A stretch of 8,421 nucleotides of DNA, taken from the NCBI GenBank assembly GCA_021160865.1, contig JAGHBS010000211.1:1-8421 (forward strand). Reading direction: 5' to 3'. Origin of the DNA: Planctomycetota bacterium (GTDB lineage: Bacteria > Planctomycetota > Phycisphaerae > SM23-33). Below, piece after piece: positions 1-5,857 of the stretch (positions within the stretch are counted from its first letter, which is position 1; each line of letters begins with the position of its first letter). The position numbers were made by a program, and so were the translations under genes. Below the pieces are notes generated by a model. That model did no database searches and was not told the DNA's origin. It saw only the letters and a list, made by a program, of their open reading frames with translations.

Positions 1-342
1 ACGCACGACACCGAGAGTATCTCTTACTGCTCCGGTGAATGAACCACGAACGTGGCCAAAAAATTGACTTTCAAAAAGGGCTTCGGTAATTCCAGCACAA
101 TTGATAGGGATAAATGGTCCATCTCTTCGTGCCGAACGTGAATGGATATACCTTGCGAGTAGTTCCTTGCCGGTGCCACTTTCACCCTCGATTAAAGTTA
201 TGCAATCGTTAGTGGCAATGGCATCAGCAGCAGCAATAGCACTCTTAAAAAGAGCACTTACGCCGATAAGCCTCCGCTCTTGCAAGACATGCACTTTGGT
301 GCTCAAGCGAGAGGTAGCATACCTCTCCCCTTTTCGTCCCAT
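1..342 (-). CDS. Sigma-54-dependent transcriptional regulator, AAA+ domain (3' end off window)
   Basis: Partial gene: 114 codons are visible and the reading frame runs off the left edge. The protein belongs to the sigma-54 activators (bacterial enhancer-binding proteins), which use ATP to remodel RNA polymerase-sigma54 closed complexes. A Walker A motif (GESGTGKE, residues 53-60) is visible, followed by a typical NCAGITEALFES stretch (81-92) and a GSFTGA loop (100-105), the family's sigma-54 contact loop (usually GAFTGA). The ATG at 342 is the only reasonable start: an in-frame stop lies at 364-366, and GGTGGA sits about 8 bases upstream. The AAA+ core therefore begins after only about 25 residues, leaving no room for a receiver, GAF or PAS domain at the N-terminus. 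Any sensory or DNA-binding part would have to be C-terminal and outside the window. The family call is firm; the target genes cannot be told. Confidence 0.9.
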   Translation of the reverse strand, partial: MGRKGERYATSRLSTKVHVLQERRLIGVSALFKSAIAAADAIATNDCITLIEGESGTGKELLARYIHSRSARRDGPFIPINCAGITEALFESQFFGHVRGSFTGAVRDTLGVVR

Positions 343-434
343 GGTCAGTATCCACCAAATAGTTTAAAACATGCCTCTACAACGTGAACTTTGACCTCGA
401 AGGCTCCTCCCTTTTCCAAGCCGTATTTGTTTAT

Positions 435-463
435 AATATACCAGAAAATCACGATTTCGACAA
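435..463 (-). promoter_or_regulatory. Candidate sigma-70-type promoter for the sigma-54 regulator gene
   Basis: Read on the minus strand there is TTGTCG (463-458), a 17-base spacer, then TATATT (440-435). The element points at the regulator gene starting at 342, which would give a 5' leader of roughly 85 bases. The AT-rich surroundings could produce such a match by chance, so this is only a candidate. Confidence 0.35.
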
Positions 464-601
464 GGGAAAAATCAGATTGTTTTACTCCATAGGATTTGAG
501 AAAGCCCCGGTTGGTTTAGTGAAAATTCTTTTATTACCTTGTCCTTCCTATGGCATAATTGGTTGGGGGCTGAGGCAAATTGGTAGAGGTTTATTCGGAA
601 C

Positions 602-640
602 GAAGCGTGCTGGGTGATAAATCGTTGTTATCATCGCTTC
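602..640. repeat. Interrupted inverted repeat in the prfB-regulator gap
   Basis: An inner perfect 6-bp stem TGATAA/TTATCA (615-620 and 628-633) has a 7-base loop. It is nested in an outer 6-bp stem GAAGCG/CGCTTC (602-607 and 635-640), with 7 unpaired bases on one side and 1 on the other. It lies about 65 bases beyond the prfB stop. No run of T follows on either strand, so it is not a standard intrinsic terminator. It could be a processing site, an operator, or chance. Confidence 0.4.
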
Positions 641-706
641 CATCGGGTAGGAAACAATATTTTTACTGTATCATTGCAAAAGGAGATGCCCGATTTTCTG
701 CCGATA

Positions 707-1829
707 CTATGAGGAATTTGTCAATCGTTGTCGCAAAGCAGCATCGATGAAGGGTTGAATGTCGCCATCCAGCACTGCTGTCGCATTGGTGATTTTCAAG
801 TCGGTTCGTTCGTCTCTGACGAGTTGGTACGGATATAGGATGTATGATCGGATCTGGTATCCGAAGGCGATTTCCCCCTTTTTGCCATACATTTTTGCAA
901 GTTCTGCGTCTCTTTGCGCTTGTTGGTATTGGTAAAGTTTGGCTACAAGCATTTTTCTTGCCAGCGCACGGTTCTGATGCTGGGAGCGCTCATTCTGGCA
1001 TTGCACAGTGATACCAGTAGGTAAATGTGTCAAGCGGACGGCTGATGATGTCTTATTGACGTGCTGCCCGCCGGCACCGCTTGAGCGGTAGGTGTCTTCG
1101 CGAACGTCCTTATCCCAATCAATTTCCACCTCGATTTCATCGAGTTCGGGCAGCACATCGACCGAGGCAAAGGATGTGTGCCGTCGTTTAGCAGCATCGA
1201 ATGGGCTTATTCTCACAAGCCGGTGGACGCCTCGCTCACAGGATAGGTATCCGTATGCATACGGCCCGATGACGTGAAGCGTGACCGAGCGGATGCCTGC
1301 TTCTTCACCGTCAACACGATCGACTTGTTCGTATTGATACCCCCGCTGCTCGAAGTAGCGTAGATACATTCGCAGAAGCATCTCTGCCCAATCGCAGCTT
1401 TCGGTACCACCGGCACCGGCGTGGATGGAGAAGTAGCAATTCCCCGCATCATGCGGGCCTGACAGCATTGTTTGCAGTTCAAGACGTTCCAGTTCCTTCT
1501 GGATTTTCTCAGCTTGCTTGACCGTTTCATGAAGCGTTTCTTGATCATCGGCTTCCCGTGCCAGTTCATAAAGAGTTTGCAAGTCTTCTACTTGCTGGAG
1601 TAATTCCATCACGGGCGAAACGAGCGATTTGAGCGTTTTTAACCGGTTGACCGTCTTCTGGGCTGATTCTTTCTCTGCCCAGAAATTCTTTGCAGACATT
1701 TGACGTTCGATCTTCGAAATTTCCTCTTGAAGCGCAGGGAGGTCAAAGGGAGTCCCGGATTGCTATAATCCGGTCGCTCAAAGAGGTTATCACTTCGGGT
1801 AAGTTTTCCGTTTCTATTTCATTTGCCAT
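707..1829 (-). CDS. prfB: Peptide chain release factor 2 (RF2), expressed by +1 programmed frameshift
   Basis: RF2 ends translation at UGA and UAA by hydrolysing peptidyl-tRNA on the ribosome. The main frame alone (from 1699) would start at an internal Met and lack the N-terminus. A second frame starts with ATG at 1829, encodes 28 residues ending IAIRDSL, and stops at TGA (1745-1743). A +1 slip at CTT-TGA-C continues as DLPALQEEISKIERQMSAKNFW, the usual RF2 N-terminal helix, giving 373 residues (E. coli RF2 has 365). The SPF anticodon-like tripeptide typical of RF2 is at residues 208-210, and the catalytic GGQ is at 253-255 in SGAGGQHVNKT. The slip site lets RF2 lower its own synthesis, as is known for the family. 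The gene ends in TAG, a codon RF2 does not read. An alternative in-frame start at 1880 has no better ribosome binding site and would span the candidate promoter. Confidence 0.95.
1742..1748 (-). promoter_or_regulatory. RF2 programmed +1 frameshift site (CTT TGA C)
   Basis: On the minus strand the bases CTTTGAC match the classic prfB slip site: a Leu CUU codon in the P site, in-frame UGA in the A site, then C. Low RF2 leaves UGA unread and favours slipping from CUU to UUU so that GAC (Asp) is read. The bases before it contain only a weak Shine-Dalgarno-like stretch (CGGGA), 4 bases from CTT, rather than the strong AGGGGG at 3 bases found in E. coli. Confidence 0.93.
1755..1773 (-). other. Perfect hairpin just upstream of the RF2 slip site
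   Basis: On the prfB message, CCGGATT (1773-1767) and AATCCGG (1761-1755) form a perfect 7-bp stem around the loop ATAGC. The stem ends 6 bases before the CTT slip codon and overlaps the only Shine-Dalgarno-like bases there. It falls in codons for Arg-Ile-Ile-Ala-Ile-Arg of the first frame. The complementarity is certain; a role in frameshifting is inference. Confidence 0.5.
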
Positions 1830-1839
1830 CTCGACGCTT

Positions 1840-1868
1840 AGTATATCAAAATCCTTTTTCGCGAGCAA
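1840..1868 (-). promoter_or_regulatory. Candidate prfB promoter with extended -10
   Basis: On the minus strand: TTGCTC (1868-1863), a 17-base spacer, then TATACT (1845-1840), preceded by TGA, which gives an extended -10. A start 6-8 bases downstream of the -10 would put the 5' end only a few bases before the ATG at 1829, so the message would be almost leaderless. This agrees with the lack of a ribosome binding site before that ATG. Confidence 0.6.
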
Positions 1869-1871
1869 TAC

Positions 1872-1900
1872 TTTCAACATTTCAGTAGCAGTGTTATAAC
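1872..1900 (+). promoter_or_regulatory. Candidate pyrF promoter with extended -10
   Basis: TTTCAA (1872-1877), a 17-base spacer, then TATAAC (1895-1900), preceded by TGT as an extended -10. A start near 1907 gives a leader of about 32 bases before pyrF. The -35 lies only 3 bp from the -35 of the divergent prfB promoter candidate, so the two would sit back to back. Confidence 0.55.
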
Positions 1901-1938
1901 TATGAATACTCGAAGTGAGATGAGAAAGAGAAAAGATT

Positions 1939-2829
1939 ATGATTGAAAATTTTGCAGACAGATTGCTTGGGGCAATTGAGCGAGCAGGCTCGCCTGTCTG
2001 CGTGGGAATTGATCCGGTATACGAGCGCCTTCCGAGTGATTTCGATAATGTCCCTGATCCGGTTCGCGCGATAGAACATTTTAGTAGGGTCGTATTGGAA
2101 ATCGTCGCGGGTATCGTACCGGCAGTGAAGGTACAAATAGCGTACTTTGAACGATATGGTTCAAAGGGGGTGGCGGCGTACGAGCGCATCGTGGCTGATG
2201 CGTTATCAGCAGGCCTGATTGTAATTGGGGATGTCAAGCGCGGCGACATCGGTTCTACCGTTCGTGCATATGCAGCAGGGCATCTCGAACGCGAAAACTC
2301 GCCCGATGCAATTACCGTCAATGGATATTTTGGAGCCGACGGTCTTGCGCCCTTTATCGAATCAGCCAGGCGTCTGGGAAAAGGAATTTTCATCATCGTG
2401 CGAACTTCAAATCCATCAGCAGCGGAAGTTCAGGATTTCACCGACAGGCAGGGAAAGAAGTTTTACGAGCATCTTGCTGAGCAGGTTGCCAGCATCAGCA
2501 ACGGTGAAGGACTCATCGGTGAAAAGGGGTATAGTTGCATCGGTGCAGTAGTCGGAGCAACATATCCAGCTGAGGTACAACAATTACGGAAAGTCATGCC
2601 AAGGCAGATTTTCCTCTTACCGGGCTACGGCGCTCAAGGTGCATCCGCAAGGGATTGTCTCGGTGGGTTTAGGTCTGATAAGACTGGTGCAATCGTATCA
2701 GCCAGTCGATCCGTCATCTATGCGTACCAGCAGGAGAGATTTGCAACTACTCACTGGAAGGATGCCATCGCTCAGGCTGCCCGCGACTTAGCCGCTGATA
2801 TACGTCAAACATTGGATTCGGAAATGTAG
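1939..2829 (+). CDS. pyrF: Orotidine 5'-phosphate decarboxylase, type 2
   Basis: This enzyme makes UMP from OMP, the last step of de novo pyrimidine synthesis, in the cytosol. The 296-residue length fits the longer type-2 subfamily rather than the roughly 230-residue E. coli type. The N-terminal CVGIDP (21-26) precedes the catalytic Asp-x-Lys-x-x-Asp core GDVKRGDIGST (D98, K100, D103). Later come FIIVRTSNPS (151-160), LLPGYGAQGA (226-235) and the phosphate-binding SASRSV (254-259, R257). All key residues are present, so it should be active. The ATG at 1939 follows a purine-rich stretch GAGAAAGAG that may serve as a weak ribosome binding site. It is divergent from prfB, and no other pyr genes are nearby. 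Confidence 0.96.
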   Translation: MIENFADRLLGAIERAGSPVCVGIDPVYERLPSDFDNVPDPVRAIEHFSRVVLEIVAGIVPAVKVQIAYFERYGSKGVAAYERIVADALSAGLIVIGDVKRGDIGSTVRAYAAGHLERENSPDAITVNGYFGADGLAPFIESARRLGKGIFIIVRTSNPSAAEVQDFTDRQGKKFYEHLAEQVASISNGEGLIGEKGYSCIGAVVGATYPAEVQQLRKVMPRQIFLLPGYGAQGASARDCLGGFRSDKTGAIVSASRSVIYAYQQERFATTHWKDAIAQAARDLAADIRQTLDSEM

Positions 2830-2923
2830 GTCCACTTTCACTGATAGGGAAGTCGAGATAATACGAATCCATTCATGAAAAAAGCAATGTTGTTGATTAA
2901 AATCTTGTACGAATGTCTTCACC

Positions 2924-2973
2924 GGAGGTTTACATTGCGTAAAATAATAGTATGGGAGTTTATGAGGTTATAG
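2924..2973 (+). promoter_or_regulatory. Strong Shine-Dalgarno with 12-codon leader ORF overlapping the next gene
   Basis: GGAGG (2924-2928) lies 6 bases before a TTG at 2935, which opens a 12-codon frame ending in TAG at 2971-2973. The gene that starts with ATG at 2952 has no ribosome binding site of its own at normal distance: GGAGG is 23 bases away, and the bases between are A/T rich. The mini-ORF overlaps the gene start by 22 bases in another frame. It could load ribosomes by translational coupling, or the GGAGG could simply act at long range. An in-frame TAA at 2940-2942 excludes a longer version of the downstream gene. Confidence 0.35.
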
Positions 2974-3332
2974 TTTCATCGCGATTTTCTGCGAGGCACG
3001 GGGTAGCGTTGCCCGGTGGGGTGATGGAAGAGCCCCATGAACATGTCTGGGTGATAACGGCTTCATTCCGCGCTGACGAACTTGATGAAAATGGATTTGT
3101 TATCGATTTTACTAAGGTGCAGAAGGCGTTGAATGAAATTGTTGCTGAATTGGAGGGAAACGACCTGAACAAGTTGCTCGCTAATCAAAATGGAAGCGCA
3201 ACGGCTGAATGTCTTGCTGAATACCTTGCAGGCAAACTTTCTCAACGGGTAGGCAGAGATGTCTACTATGTACGTGTTAGCGAGGCACCGGGATGTTCAG
3301 CCGCATTTTATCCTACCGGCGAGGGTACTTGA
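2952..3332 (+). CDS. 6-pyruvoyl-tetrahydropterin synthase / QueD family protein with altered active site
   Basis: This 126-residue, PTPS-fold protein has the family's usual length. Family members act on dihydroneopterin triphosphate in queuosine (QueD), folate or biopterin pathways. Visible zinc ligands are H16 (SARH), H29 and H31 (PHEH). VIDFTKV (50-56), NGSATAECLAEYL (80-92) and VRVSEAPGCSAAF (107-119, E111) match the family. Two departures stand out. The catalytic Cys before the HxH is absent, and E26/E27 sit there instead (E-E-P-H-E-H), resembling the E-x-x-H-G-H of PTPS-III proteins, which serve folate synthesis. The LDHxxLN motif reads LEGNDLN (67-73), so the catalytic Asp-His pair is Glu-Gly. 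I therefore give no gene symbol: the fold is clear, but the reaction is not. No other queuosine or folate genes are in view. Confidence 0.85.
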   Translation: MGVYEVIVSSRFSARHGVALPGGVMEEPHEHVWVITASFRADELDENGFVIDFTKVQKALNEIVAELEGNDLNKLLANQNGSATAECLAEYLAGKLSQRVGRDVYYVRVSEAPGCSAAFYPTGEGT

Positions 3333-3357
3333 CTAAACCATCATTGAGGGCGTAGGA

Positions 3358-3363
3358 TATAAT
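3358..3363 (+). promoter_or_regulatory. Candidate -10 element for the mcsA-mcsB-isomerase operon
   Basis: A perfect TATAAT lies 44 bases before the GTG start of mcsA. The best -35, TTGACT (3329-3334, overlapping the stop of the PTPS-like gene), is 23 bases away. That is too far for a standard sigma-70 promoter, and no good hexamer sits at 16-18 bases. I see no CtsR-type direct heptad repeats here. Confidence 0.35.
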
Positions 3364-3407
3364 CATACTCGAATATCGCGTAAGAAAGAGCATCTGGAGA
3401 GTTGTAG

Positions 3408-3932
3408 GTGAAGTATAAATGTGAAAAATGTGGTAGGGACGCTACCGTTCACCTCACTGAGATTATTAACGGGCAAAAGATTGAGCGGCATCTTTGTCAA
3501 GAATGTGCTGCTGAAGAGGGGATTACTATCAAGGCGCAAATACCGCTTTCAAAGGTAATCGAGGAGTTCCTCTCGCAATCAACGCAGGAGAAGGAATTAG
3601 TCAATTTACGCTGCGATGTGTGTGGAATGACGTTTTTAGAGTTCCGTCAGCGTGGTTTGCTTGGTTGTCCGCATGATTATGAGGTATTTGAAGAGGTACT
3701 GGTTGATCTCCTTGAGCGGTCTCACGAGGGTAAGTCGTATCACGTTGGTAAGGTACCGGCAAACGCCGGCGAAACCCAGCGGCGACAGAATGAAATTCTC
3801 CGTTTGCGAGGCCAGCTCCAAGAGGCAATTGCTCGGGAAGATTACGAAGCCGCTGCTCATCTGAGAGACCGTATTGACGAATTATCCAAGCAGCTATCAA
3901 GATATCCTGCTCAGGGTGAGGAGGAGAGGTGA
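3408..3932 (+). CDS. mcsA: McsA-like zinc-finger/UVR protein, activator of protein arginine kinase
   Basis: The 174-residue protein matches McsA in size and architecture. In Firmicutes, McsA binds and activates the arginine kinase McsB. The first zinc finger uses C5/C8 (CEKC) and C30/C33 (CQEC). The second uses C69/C72 (CDVC) and C87, but the position of the fourth Cys is Asp in GCPHDY (86-91), so H89 or D90 may complete the site. DYEVFEEVL and HVGKVP are typical family stretches. A UVR motif of the UvrB/UvrC type covers about residues 130-165 (LREAI-like, EDYEAAAHLRD), predicted to be a helical hairpin. The start is GTG with GGAGAG 6 bases upstream, and a TAG immediately before it fixes the start. 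The last four bases overlap mcsB (GTGA), showing coupled translation. Confidence 0.92.
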   Translation: MKYKCEKCGRDATVHLTEIINGQKIERHLCQECAAEEGITIKAQIPLSKVIEEFLSQSTQEKELVNLRCDVCGMTFLEFRQRGLLGCPHDYEVFEEVLVDLLERSHEGKSYHVGKVPANAGETQRRQNEILRLRGQLQEAIAREDYEAAAHLRDRIDELSKQLSRYPAQGEEER

Positions 3933-4981
3933 ATCTTTTAGAGTTATCCAGACGTCCTGCACCGTGGCGACGGGTACGAGGTCCTTTTAGCGATGTGGTG
4001 GTCTCATCGCGGGTACGACTGGCGAGAAACTTAGCAGGGATGCCCTTTCTGACCAAATGTACCGAAAGACAGATGCAGGACATCGTCGAGTTGCTCCGTG
4101 CCACACTCTTGACTGAAATCTTGTCGGAGGATGCCTTTTATGTGGACATTTCGTCAGCAGATCCGCTCGATAAGGATCTGCTCGTTGAACGACACCTCAT
4201 TTCTCGCCAGCATGCTGATGGCAAGGGTCCTCGGGGCGTGGTTATAACGACTGACGAAAGCGTTGCAGTAATGGTCAATGAGGAAGATCATCTTCGTATT
4301 CAGGTTCTCGCCGGCCGATTTGAAATGAGGCAATGCTATGAACGAATCTGCCAACTTGATGAGCAACTTGAGCAGAGATTGACCTTTGCTTTTTCGAGTA
4401 GATTTGGCTATCTCACCGCTTGTCCGACGAACGTCGGCACGGGGCTTCGCGTCAGCGTGATGCTGCACTTACCGGCATTGAAGATGTCGGGCGAGATTGA
4501 AAAGGCACTGCGGGCAGCCCGCGATATGCATATGGCAGTGCGAGGTCTATACGGTGAAGGTACCGAAGCAGTCGGCGATATGTTCCAGGTTTCCAATCAA
4601 ACCACGCTCGGGAAAAGCGAAGAGGATATTATCCGGGAGTTTGGCGAGGAAATTGTACCCAAGATTATCGAGTACGAACGACACGCTCGCAATGTGCTAA
4701 TGTCAAAGAAACGTTTGGCGTTAGAAGACCGTATCTTCCGGGCATTGGCAGTGCTGCGTTCTGCAAGATTGATTTCGTCGGAAGAGACGATGTATCTACT
4801 TAGCCACCTTCGGCTTGGGGTGTGCTTGAAGATAATTGAGGATATTTCGCTTGATACGATTGATGAGCTGGCGCTGCTTTCCCAGCCAGCCCATCTTCAA
4901 AGGTATTTCGGCAGGGATATGGCTCCTTCGGAAAGGGGTATGGCAAGGGCTGAATTAATCCGCAAGAAACTGGCAGGATAG
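3929..4981 (+). CDS. mcsB: Protein arginine kinase McsB
   Basis: McsB phosphorylates arginine side chains. In Bacillus, phosphoarginine marks proteins for ClpCP and also controls CtsR. This 350-residue protein has the ATP:guanido phosphotransferase signatures in order: SSRVRLARN (26-34), VVITTDES (104-111), catalytic NEEDH (117-121), SSRFGYLTACPTNVGTG (156-172, with C165), RGLYGEGTEA (205-214) and SNQTTLGKSE (222-231). The C-terminal phosphoarginine-binding motif, known as RDxxRA in the family, reads RGMARA (336-341), with Gly for Asp. The GTG start overlaps the mcsA stop by 4 bp, preceded by AGGAG. The stop overlaps the next gene by 1 bp. No ctsR or clpC is visible nearby, so the target protease may be encoded elsewhere. 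Function as an arginine kinase is well supported by the motifs. Confidence 0.94.
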   Translation: MNLLELSRRPAPWRRVRGPFSDVVVSSRVRLARNLAGMPFLTKCTERQMQDIVELLRATLLTEILSEDAFYVDISSADPLDKDLLVERHLISRQHADGKGPRGVVITTDESVAVMVNEEDHLRIQVLAGRFEMRQCYERICQLDEQLEQRLTFAFSSRFGYLTACPTNVGTGLRVSVMLHLPALKMSGEIEKALRAARDMHMAVRGLYGEGTEAVGDMFQVSNQTTLGKSEEDIIREFGEEIVPKIIEYERHARNVLMSKKRLALEDRIFRALAVLRSARLISSEETMYLLSHLRLGVCLKIIEDISLDTIDELALLSQPAHLQRYFGRDMAPSERGMARAELIRKKLAG

Positions 4982-5823
4982 TGAGCGGTAAGGAGAAAGT
5001 AAAACTTGGCACGGTTGCCGCTATTGGCTTCGATGAGTTCGACCCGCCCGAATGGTTAGGTTTACTTCGTCAATTAGGCTGCCAAGTCGTCCAGGTGTAT
5101 CGGAATCAAGAAAGAGACGTTTCCTTGAAGGAAATGCAGGACGCTGTCGCTGCCGGTGGAATGCCCTGCGATAGTTTGCATGGCTTGTTTGGCGACCAGT
5201 ACGATCCATCCTGTCCTGATGAGCAAGTCCGACGCTCTGCTGTCGAAACCTTCAAGCGAGAGGCAGATATCTGCTTATCCCTCGGCGGGGACCTGGTAGT
5301 TGTGCATTGCTCGACGATTCGCCCGGAGGGAATTACCCCTCAGGAGCACGAAATCCGCATAAATCAACTCAAGAAATCTATCGAAGAGTTAGGTGAGTTC
5401 GGTAAATCCATCGGTGTTCAATATGCCTTTGAAAACTTACCTGCTTATCATGCAATCGGCTCGGATGTGGCTGAATTGGCAAGGGTTCTTCGGGAAGTAG
5501 CCGCTCCGAATACAGGGATGTGCTTCGACACCGGCCACGCCAATATGACCGGCGACCCTGTCCAATCGCTTCACTCAGCCAGCGATACGGTCATCTACGT
5601 GCATCTTTCCGACAATTCCACCCATGCTGATGAGCATGAGATGATAACCCTCGGCACGATTGACGCTGATACCCTCGCCCGCACCTTTAGTAAGATCGGA
5701 TATGAAGGGACGCTTATGCTTGAGACGTTTTATCCTGCCGATCGGCTACGTCAACTTTTAGATAGCGATATCAGCCAGCGACTTTCTCACCTGCTTAGCC
5801 TTGCTAACGGGCAACAAGATTGA
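4981..5823 (+). CDS. Sugar phosphate isomerase/epimerase-like TIM-barrel protein
   Basis: This 280-residue protein belongs to the xylose isomerase-like / AP endonuclease 2 superfamily, metal-dependent TIM barrels that isomerise or epimerise sugars and similar compounds. Candidate ligands follow the superfamily order: H67 (SLHG), H109 (VVHC), E151 (AFENLP), D183 and H186 (CFDTGHAN), H208 and D211 (HLSDN), and E248 (MLETF). No signal peptide or membrane segment is visible, so it is probably cytosolic. The GTG start overlaps the last base of the mcsB stop (ATAGTG), making it the third gene of the mcsAB unit. The substrate cannot be told from the sequence. Its place behind mcsB is suggestive but does not prove a shared function. 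Confidence 0.85.
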   Translation: MSGKEKVKLGTVAAIGFDEFDPPEWLGLLRQLGCQVVQVYRNQERDVSLKEMQDAVAAGGMPCDSLHGLFGDQYDPSCPDEQVRRSAVETFKREADICLSLGGDLVVVHCSTIRPEGITPQEHEIRINQLKKSIEELGEFGKSIGVQYAFENLPAYHAIGSDVAELARVLREVAAPNTGMCFDTGHANMTGDPVQSLHSASDTVIYVHLSDNSTHADEHEMITLGTIDADTLARTFSKIGYEGTLMLETFYPADRLRQLLDSDISQRLSHLLSLANGQQD

Positions 5824-5857
5824 AAATCATACCGGCGGATAACCCAGCGATAATTAT
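5824..5857. other. Short convergent spacer, no terminator seen
   Basis: Only 34 bases separate the convergent ends of the isomerase-like gene and the recombinase gene. I see an AT-rich stretch but no GC-rich hairpin with a T-run on either strand. Termination here must use another mechanism, or the transcripts overlap. Confidence 0.5.

Larger units (their letters stand above)
343..706. other. 364-base gap without a convincing gene
   Basis: This gap lies between the stop of prfB and the start of the sigma-54 regulator, both on the minus strand. A GTG-initiated 77-codon frame on the plus strand (384-617) has no recognisable motif or good ribosome binding site, and I do not regard it as a gene. 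Visible signals are a candidate minus-strand promoter at 435-463 and an interrupted inverted repeat at 602-640. I see no intrinsic terminator with a U-tract after prfB and no clear -24/-12 sigma-54 promoter. Confidence 0.6.

Noticed and set aside
545..580. Possible sigma-54 (-24/-12) promoter around TGGCAT
   Set aside because: A GG is present, but the required GC about 10 bases further is missing and the TTGC part does not match.
384..617. 77-codon plus-strand frame in the gap between prfB and the sigma-54 regulator
   Set aside because: GTG start without a ribosome binding site, no recognisable domain, and hydrophobic patches that look like random translation of AT-rich DNA.
1743..2396. 217-codon minus-strand frame running antisense through pyrF
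   Set aside because: Only its last 28 codons (1829-1743) are real, as the first frame of prfB. The rest is antisense to a well-supported pyrF and has no family motifs.
3601..4104. 167-codon minus-strand frame across the mcsA-mcsB junction
   Set aside because: It is antisense to two genes with clear motifs, and its composition is that of a shadow frame.
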